Source: JALGWA01 sp964604955
Lineage (GTDB): Bacteria > Arandabacterota > Arandabacteria > Arandabacterales > JALGWA01
Reading direction: 5' to 3'
Assembly: GCA_964604955.1 (NCBI GenBank)
Contig: CAZSBE010000065.1
Location: 1-17,045, forward strand
Length of the DNA stretch: 17,045 nucleotides
A program made the position numbers and the translations under genes. Each line of letters begins with the position of its first letter. The stretch's first letter is position 1. Under the pieces are notes generated by a model, which saw only the letters and a list, made by a program, of their open reading frames with translations, did no database searches and was not told where the DNA came from. Shown here in pieces: positions 14,027 through 17,045 of this stretch.

Positions 14027-15231
14027 TTGTCCGCCTCCTTACCCCAGAAGAAAATGAGCATGTCGTCGAGATGCGCTCTCCAATTGCCCCAGGAGTGCCC
14101 CTCATTGAACTCCTGGTACATGACCCTGTAGTCCTTCATTTTGAGTATGTCCCTCATCTGCCTGCTTTCCGAGACGAGGTCGCCTATCAAGCCGGTGTCC
14201 AGATAGAAGTCCACGGCCTGCCTGGGGAGTTTCTCCATCTTGTCGAAGAGCTTGCCGCCGTCCAGGTCGAAGGCGCCGGACTGCGAACCGCATTTGCCGA
14301 AGATGTCGGGATGGTCGGCAGCGATGAAGAGCGAGATTGCGCCGCCGAGGGAAGCCCCCATGACGGCGGTATCCGCAGGGTCGCGGGCTATGCTGTACCT
14401 CTCCCGGACGAAAGGCAGAATCTCTTCGACGACCACGCGCTCATACTCCGGGTTGGCCCAGTACTCGAAGTTCCTGTCCACCGGGTCGATGAAGACGGCC
14501 ACCACGGGCGGGATACGCCCCGCGTATATGAGGTTGTCCAGAACGTCGACCATGGAACCCAGGCTTATGTAATCACCGCCGTCGTGCACGAAAATGGTGT
14601 GATAGGCTCCGCCCTCTCTGTACCCGGCTGGAGTGTAGACATGCACGTTCCTGGAGTTATTCATGATCTTGCTCTCGAAGTGATGCACTTCGATCAGGCC
14701 ATGCGGGATCGTGTCGTCGGGCTCGATCTCCGAGGGGAACACGTAGTCGGGCATGCTGAGCTCGGAATTGGGCCCGAACCCTCCAGTAACCGTGTTCGGG
14801 TTCAGCGGGTCCATCATCCACACCTTGTCGACATAGAACTTGTAGTCGATGCGCGCGTCGCGCGGGAGCTCGAGCGTGAGGTAATAGAGGTCGGTCTGAT
14901 CCACCCGGGTCATCTCGTGAACCTTGGTGTCCCAGGAGTTGAGGTCGGAGGGCACGGTAACCCTCAGGCCCACCTTGCCGTAGTAGATGAAGGTCGCCAG
15001 GCTGTCCTCGACGACGGGGAAACGGTCACGGTTCTCCTCTATGAAGGCGCTTATTATGGCATCCGTTTCACCCGGCCGGGCATTCTCCAGCATCTGGCAA
15101 AGGTTTGCTATTTTTGGACTCAATACTTGTTCCCCGGCGTAATCTACACCCGAAGTCCCGGCTATCGCGACCATGAGAACAAGCGGGACAAGGGCCAGAC
15201 GCGACCAGCGTGGCCTGTTACCGGCGTTCAT
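14023..15231 (-). CDS. Exported esterase of the enterochelin esterase / esterase D family
   Basis: A 402-aa alpha/beta hydrolase. ATG 15231 is chosen for GGAGG about 5 nt upstream and the following signal peptide (MNAGNRPRWSR, hydrophobic to about 28); the longer frame upstream is unlikely. Residues about 75-165 form an E-set/CBM48-like beta domain (LRVTVPSDLNSW, then DYKFYVDKVWMMDPLNP), as in Fes and related esterases. The catalytic domain (about 180-400) has HTIFVHDGGDYISLG, the nucleophile elbow GASLGG with Ser294, a likely acid Asp345 and His379 in GHSWGNW. This is an intact triad. Family members cleave siderophore or carbohydrate esters; the true substrate is unknown. It is the first gene of an operon with the DUF1028-TPR protein, both exported, which suggests a shared extracellular or periplasmic hydrolysis role. 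Confidence 0.92.
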   Translation of the reverse strand: MNAGNRPRWSRLALVPLVLMVAIAGTSGVDYAGEQVLSPKIANLCQMLENARPGETDAIISAFIEENRDRFPVVEDSLATFIYYGKVGLRVTVPSDLNSWDTKVHEMTRVDQTDLYYLTLELPRDARIDYKFYVDKVWMMDPLNPNTVTGGFGPNSELSMPDYVFPSEIEPDDTIPHGLIEVHHFESKIMNNSRNVHVYTPAGYREGGAYHTIFVHDGGDYISLGSMVDVLDNLIYAGRIPPVVAVFIDPVDRNFEYWANPEYERVVVEEILPFVRERYSIARDPADTAVMGASLGGAISLFIAADHPDIFGKCGSQSGAFDLDGGKLFDKMEKLPRQAVDFYLDTGLIGDLVSESRQMRDILKMKDYRVMYQEFNEGHSWGNWRAHLDDMLIFFWGKEADK

Positions 15232-15256
15232 TGCGGCCTCCTTTCCAAGACCAGGA

Positions 15257-15288
15257 CCCGTGTAAGTGCCTACACCGGATTTATACCA
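15257..15288 (-). promoter_or_regulatory. Extended -10 promoter and adjacent hairpin before the esterase operon
   Basis: On the minus strand TGG precedes TATAAA (15285-15280); the -35 is poor (TGGAAT at 18 nt). Starting 2 nt after the -10 is an inverted repeat CCGGTGTA / TACACGGG (15278-15257, one mismatch, 6-nt loop) that spans the predicted start near 15273. It could be an operator or a 5' hairpin. No U-tract follows. Confidence 0.5.
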
Positions 15289-15458
15289 CACGAGACTCAC
15301 GGCATTCCACCCGAAATGCCGCCGCAACCGACCGCGATGCCACAAATAACTCAGGGCCGAGGTCGTTTTTGACGAAACAACTGGAAGAGGCAGAAACTAA
15401 TCTCCAGGTATGTGGATGAGCCTGCCTCAACGGATCACGCTTGCCCGGGAGAGACAGA

Positions 15459-16829
15459 ATGAGGGGAGAAACCGATTCCACAGGAATCATCGTGAAGCAG
15501 CCGGCCCACCTGGAGGGAAAGGAGCAGGAATACTGGAAGGCCATCACTTCCCTGCTCCACAGATTTATAGGCCGAAGCAGCCTTGAAGAGACCATAAAGG
15601 GCTCGCTCAAAGACATATGCAAGCTGAGCAGGGCGTCCAACGGGCTCCTGTACCTCGCGCCGGAAGACGCGGCGACATTCGGAGAGAGACATGAGTGGTA
15701 CCAGGAGAAGGTCTGCTCGCAGACGCGCCTGACCATGCTCCCCCATGAAGTGCTTAGCGCCTGGATGACGGCCCTTGCCCATGAGGGCATGATACATATC
15801 CAGGACGTGACTCAGGCGTCCCCCGACACCCGCGGGTATCATGAGGACCTGCACGCGACGGCCATCCGGACCCTGCTGATCGTGCCCCTGCAGCCCGAAG
15901 GCAAACCCCAGGGTTTCCTGGCGCTCGCCACGACTTCCGAGCCTGTATCCTGGGGCAGGGAGGACATCAACTGGTTCAAGTCCCTCGCCCAGACGCTCGC
16001 TCAGGCCATCGAGCGCAAGCGCGGCGACCAGATCATGAGGGATGTCGACAAGGTGAGGGCCGTGGTGCTGGACAGCGTCTCCGAGCTCGTCACGCTGATG
16101 GACCCCGAGATGAAAATTCTCTGGGGCAACCGCGCGGCCGCCGACAGCCTGAACCTCACCCCCCAGAACCTGATCGGCGAATACTGTTACGAGCTCTGGC
16201 ACGACCGTGAGGACGCGTGCGTGGGATGTCCCGTCAAGGCATCGCTGGAATCAGGCCAGGCCGAAGGCGGCGAAATCATAACGCCCGACGGCAGGATGTG
16301 GCATTTAAACGGCTATCCCGTCCGGAACTCCGCCGGTGAAATCATAGGCGTGGCGGAAGTCACCTCCGATATAACGGAACTCAAGCGCACAGCCGTTGAG
16401 CTCCGCAAGTCCGAGGAGAAGTTCCGCAGCCTGGTGGAGCACTCGCTCCAGGGCGTCGCCGTCGTGCAGGATTTCCGCATCGTGTTTGCCAATTCAGCGC
16501 TCGCCGACCTCAGCGGATACTCGATCAGCGAGCTGATCTCCATGAGGCCCTCCGACGTGAGGGCCCTCGTCCACCCCGACGACCAGGAAATGGTGTGGGG
16601 CCGCTTCCGCCGGCGCCTTGAGGGCAAACCCGTGGACGCTCGATACTCCTACCGCATCGTCCGCAAGGACGGAACGGTGCGCTGGCTTGAGATGTTCGCC
16701 ACGCTCATAGAGTATATCGGGAAGCCGAGCGTTCAGGCGACCATGGTGGACATCACCAGCCAGAAGCGCCTGGATGAGAAGATCAGCCAGGAAGAGGCCG
16801 AGTACTCCATGGCCGAACTCATCTCCTGA
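15459..16829 (+). CDS. GAF-PAS-PAS sensor protein without an output domain
   Basis: A 456-aa soluble sensor. ATG 15459 has GGGAGAG 5 nt upstream; an in-frame TTG at 15441 is less likely. A GAF domain spans about 28-188 (ASNGLLYLAP, then TLLIVPLQPEGKPQGFLALA). PAS 1 spans about 198-308 and includes CYELWHDREDACVGCP, with Cys243, His248, Cys254 and Cys257. This Cys/His cluster is common in PAS domains of anaerobes and may bind metal or sense redox. PAS 2 with its PAC tail spans about 318-438 (FRSLVEHSLQGVAVV, then RIVRKDGTVRWLEMFATLI). The protein ends at residue 456 after a short helix, just where a histidine kinase dimerisation domain would normally begin. It is therefore either a naturally output-less adaptor or a truncated kinase. 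No kinase fragment follows in the next 100 bp. A link to the receiver-NuoE protein is only speculation. Confidence 0.9.
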   Translation: MRGETDSTGIIVKQPAHLEGKEQEYWKAITSLLHRFIGRSSLEETIKGSLKDICKLSRASNGLLYLAPEDAATFGERHEWYQEKVCSQTRLTMLPHEVLSAWMTALAHEGMIHIQDVTQASPDTRGYHEDLHATAIRTLLIVPLQPEGKPQGFLALATTSEPVSWGREDINWFKSLAQTLAQAIERKRGDQIMRDVDKVRAVVLDSVSELVTLMDPEMKILWGNRAAADSLNLTPQNLIGEYCYELWHDREDACVGCPVKASLESGQAEGGEIITPDGRMWHLNGYPVRNSAGEIIGVAEVTSDITELKRTAVELRKSEEKFRSLVEHSLQGVAVVQDFRIVFANSALADLSGYSISELISMRPSDVRALVHPDDQEMVWGRFRRRLEGKPVDARYSYRIVRKDGTVRWLEMFATLIEYIGKPSVQATMVDITSQKRLDEKISQEEAEYSMAELIS

Positions 16830-16859
16830 TCCGAAGGCCTGTGGAGAAACGGGCCGAAC

Positions 16860-16889
16860 TTGACACTGCCCCTGCCGATGTGGTACAAT
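16860..16889 (+). promoter_or_regulatory. Strong sigma70 promoter for the exported protein at the right edge
   Basis: Perfect TTGACA (16860-16865), an 18-nt spacer ending in GATGTGG, then TACAAT (16884-16889). Predicted start near 16896. It lies 30 bp after the PAS gene stop codon. Confidence 0.75.
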
Positions 16890-16891
16890 AT

Positions 16892-16938
16892 CATTGAAAG
16901 CAATGAAGCCGGGAACAATGCCGACCCGGCGTTTTTTT
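16892..16938 (+). terminator. Leader hairpins with U7 tract directly before the right-edge gene (attenuator or terminator)
   Basis: A small stem CATTG / CAATG (16892-16905) spans the predicted start. It is followed by GCCGGG (16908-16913) / CCCGGC (16925-16930) with an 11-nt loop, then G and seven T (16932-16938). The Shine-Dalgarno AAGGAG begins 3 nt later. It may serve as the PAS gene's terminator, but the promoter upstream of it means that transcripts of the next gene must pass through it. Confidence 0.7.
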
Positions 16939-16951
16939 GTAAGGAGAGCCA

Positions 16952-17045
16952 TTGACAAGTTCTGTGAGAACCCTGGCGATACTTGCGCTCGTTGTAGTCC
17001 AATATGCCACCCGCGCAACAGCCAAATGGCACAGCGGCCGGATCG
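16952..17045 (+). CDS. N-terminus of an exported protein (cut by the right window edge)
   Basis: Only 31 codons are in the window. A TTG start at 16952 has AAGGAG (16941-16946) 5 nt upstream; no in-frame ATG is near. The sequence reads as a signal peptide: TSSVR, then a hydrophobic core LAILALVVVQYA, then TRATAKWHSGRI. Function cannot be told. Its promoter-hairpin leader matches that of the exported Omp28-like protein. Confidence 0.7.
   Translation, partial: MTSSVRTLAILALVVVQYATRATAKWHSGRI

Noticed and set aside
13783..15372. 529-aa plus-strand open frame opposite the esterase and DUF1028 genes.
   Set aside because: Antisense shadow; the opposite strand has signal peptides, catalytic motifs and Shine-Dalgarno sites.
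16890..16940. Possible c-di-GMP (GEMM) or other known riboswitch in the right-edge leader.
   Set aside because: The leader is too short (about 50 nt) and lacks the conserved GEMM core; only two simple hairpins are visible.

Overview
The window is a GC-rich (by eye about 60-65%), densely coded bacterial segment. The gene content suggests an anaerobe or facultative anaerobe from a little-cultivated lineage, possibly in or near the FCB group. It has an NADH-linked iron-sulfur electron-transfer module, exported proteins (one with an Omp28-type thioredoxin domain and a FlgD/T9SS-like C-terminal tail), a B12-binding radical SAM enzyme and a GAF/PAS sensor. I cannot assign a phylum. No rRNA, tRNA, CRISPR array, integrase or intact insertion sequence was seen.

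Region 1 (1-3524, minus strand) is an operon behind a near-consensus sigma70 promoter. In transcription order it encodes a multi-CxxC zinc-ribbon-like protein, a DRTGG-domain protein, a response-regulator receiver fused to a NuoE-like [2Fe-2S] subunit, and a NuoF/HydB-like flavin subunit that runs off the left edge. DRTGG and NuoE/NuoF-like subunits commonly sit in electron-bifurcating [FeFe]-hydrogenase loci, so the missing downstream gene may be a hydrogenase catalytic subunit. The receiver-NuoE fusion is the most unusual protein here: it may place a signalling domain directly on a redox subunit.

Region 2 (3437-9457, plus strand) starts with a secreted protein carrying 17 cysteines, 13 of them in Thr-Cys pairs. 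An intrinsic terminator and a new promoter follow. Next come two translationally coupled, paralogous membrane proteins (792 and 841 aa), each with two non-catalytic GATase1/DUF4350-like domains alternating with membrane blocks and sharing a Gly-Asp-His-Thr motif.

Region 3 (9445-15288, minus strand) holds a B12-binding radical SAM enzyme that overlaps the preceding gene tail-to-tail by 13 bp. It also holds a large exported Omp28-like protein, a REP-like repeat remnant, and a two-gene operon of an exported esterase and an exported DUF1028-TPR protein.

Region 4 (15459-17045, plus strand) holds a GAF-PAS-PAS sensor without an output domain and the first 31 codons of an exported protein.

Two genes (starts at 12867 minus and 16952 plus) share an unusual leader: a TTGACW-18-TAYMAT promoter, then within about 15 nt a GC hairpin with a U-tract, then Shine-Dalgarno and start at once. 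This looks like attenuation or a 5' stabilising hairpin. All assignments come from reading the sequence and from memory of the families; no search was run.
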